From NCBI GenBank assembly GCA_015059335.1, contig SVAP01000001.1:318413-382412 (forward strand): 64,000 bases of DNA, in the 5' to 3' direction. How positions within the stretch are numbered: the first letter of the stretch is position 1; the number at the start of each line of letters is the position of its first letter. The notes under the pieces were generated by a model. That model made no database searches. It saw nothing but the letters and a program-made list of their open reading frames with translations, and was not told where the DNA came from. The position numbers and the translations under genes were made by a program. This DNA comes from Bacillota bacterium (lineage in GTDB: Bacteria; Bacillota_I; Bacilli_A; RF39; UBA660). Positions 63,277-64,000 of the stretch are shown here, piece after piece.

Positions 63277-63543
63277 GTGGAAGAAAAAGATATAATAAAA
63301 ATTATTGACGAGGATGGAGTAGAAAAAGAAGTAGAAGTACTTAACTTTTTCACATTAAAATCAAACGGTAAAGATTATATGACATATACAGAAAACAAAG
63401 AAGATGCGAAAGGAAATATAATCATATATACATCAGAAGTAATAGACAAAGGTGATTCAGTTGAGTTAGCTGGTATTACTGATGAAAGTGTATTAAAAGA
63501 AATAAAAGAAGTAATAATTGACTTAGCAAAAGCGGGGGAATAA
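63277..63543 (+). CDS. DUF1292 family protein
   Basis: 88 residues, acidic. The pattern of a short beta-rich DUF1292 protein (IIDEDGVEKEVEVLNFF, YMTYTENKEDAKGNIIIYTSEV) as found near yrrK/yrvC-type housekeeping genes in Firmicutes. Function unknown. GTG start behind GAGGGAGG; no ATG fits. The next gene starts 1 bp after the stop. Confidence 0.8.
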   Translation: MEEKDIIKIIDEDGVEKEVEVLNFFTLKSNGKDYMTYTENKEDAKGNIIIYTSEVIDKGDSVELAGITDESVLKEIKEVIIDLAKAGE

Positions 63544-63544
63544 A

Positions 63545-64000
63545 ATGAAGATTGAACCAAAAGATATAAAAAAATATTTATCTTTAAAGGGAAAAATAAA
63601 TGTAACAGGAAAACACTTGTTTTCGTTGAGTAAAACAGCTATAAAAAAATTAAAAAAAGGTTTTCTAGTTACATTAAAGACTGTAAAAGAAAAATCATTA
63701 GATATAAAAGATGCAGTAGTTGATACAATCAAAGAAACAGTAATACTAGATGAAAATTTAAAAGAACAAGAAACACAAGAGTATAGAGAAAAACAAATTG
63801 AAAAAATAGATACAAAAATATATGAATTAGATAGACTTAAAGCAGCATTAGAAGAAGATGACGAATATAGAATTGGCAAAGGAACATATTATCTTGATGA
63901 GATAAAAAAAGAATTAGAAAAATTAGAAAATAAAAAAATTGCTGTTTCTAGTAAAGGTTTGAGTGTTTTTGCATTAACTAAATTAACATTATCAAATATC
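63545..64000 (+). CDS. Hypothetical coiled-coil protein, 3' end outside window
   Basis: 152 codons are visible, open to the right edge. ATG 63545 follows GCGGGGG and directly succeeds the DUF1292 gene. Lys/Glu-rich with a predicted coiled coil (residues about 80-135, including EYREKQIEKIDTKIYELDRL); an FALTKLTLSNI end suggests the start of something hydrophobic or a structured domain beyond. Not recognised. Confidence 0.7.
   Translation, partial: MKIEPKDIKKYLSLKGKINVTGKHLFSLSKTAIKKLKKGFLVTLKTVKEKSLDIKDAVVDTIKETVILDENLKEQETQEYREKQIEKIDTKIYELDRLKAALEEDDEYRIGKGTYYLDEIKKELEKLENKKIAVSSKGLSVFALTKLTLSNI

Overview
The window is a very AT-rich chromosomal stretch from a spore-forming member of the Firmicutes/Bacilli. 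Evidence for this is the set of sporulation genes (spoIIGA-sigE, sigG, gerE, spoIIIAH, a GerM-like gene, spoVID-ysxE), Gram-positive T-box leaders in front of ileS and valS, and conserved Bacilli gene orders (rlmN-prpC-prkC-rsgA-rpe; sepF-divIVA-ileS; spoVID-ysxE-valS; pcrA-ligA). The base composition and many unrecognised small membrane proteins suggest an uncultured, reduced-genome gut lineage close to the Mollicutes (RF39-like). That placement is a guess. About 55 stop codons were read and all are TAA or TAG; no TGA stop was seen.

Layout. 1-4.6 kb is an accessory end: the 3' part of a type I restriction hsdR (open at the left edge), a frameshifted gene, and the stump of an ABC transporter gene. 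4.7-10.5 kb holds an N-acetylhexosamine-kinase-like gene, a ferredoxin and a late-sporulation group (spoIIIAH, gerE, gerM-like). 10.5-10.9 kb is a compact candidate type I toxin-antitoxin locus: a 27-residue hydrophobic peptide, a converging antisense RNA, paired direct repeats and a 5'-3' inverted repeat. Two tRNA genes (Arg, Leu) follow on the minus strand. 11-17 kb is housekeeping (SDR, rnhC, cvpA, trxA, yigZ, pgsA-like), interrupted by a beheaded surface-protein pseudogene with a perfect 20-bp inverted repeat at its broken end, and by a decayed IS.

18-27 kb alternates surface and sporulation genes. A TasA-like-anchored protein with an FGE/C-type-lectin-like C-terminus lies behind a promoter carrying a G7 tract. 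It is followed by a zinc-ribbon membrane protein, then spoIIGA-sigE, then a prepilin-anchored protein with the same C-terminal module, then a paralogue of the zinc-ribbon protein. 27-32 kb is sepF, divIVA, a T-box, a small unknown gene and ileS; the IleRS carries a GXHH in place of the HXGH signature. 32-45 kb has a CDF transporter, a second prepilin-like protein, the rlmN-prpC-prkC-rsgA-rpe operon, a U32/RlhA-type gene and typA. 44.5-53 kb has a coiled-coil protein with a possible RelE-like tail, ttcA, sigG, a second SigF/G-group sigma factor, ylmC, spoVID, ysxE and a PASTA-polysaccharide deacetylase. 53-64 kb has T-box-HD gene-valS, uppS, pcrA, a vanY-type peptidase, galU, ligA, a DUF1292 gene and a gene running off the right edge.

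Functionally the window combines mother-cell and forespore transcription control, spore coat and germination genes, division (SepF, DivIVA), wall sensing (PrkC/PrpC, UppS, deacetylase, VanY) and a set of surface proteins that look modular and possibly phase-variable.
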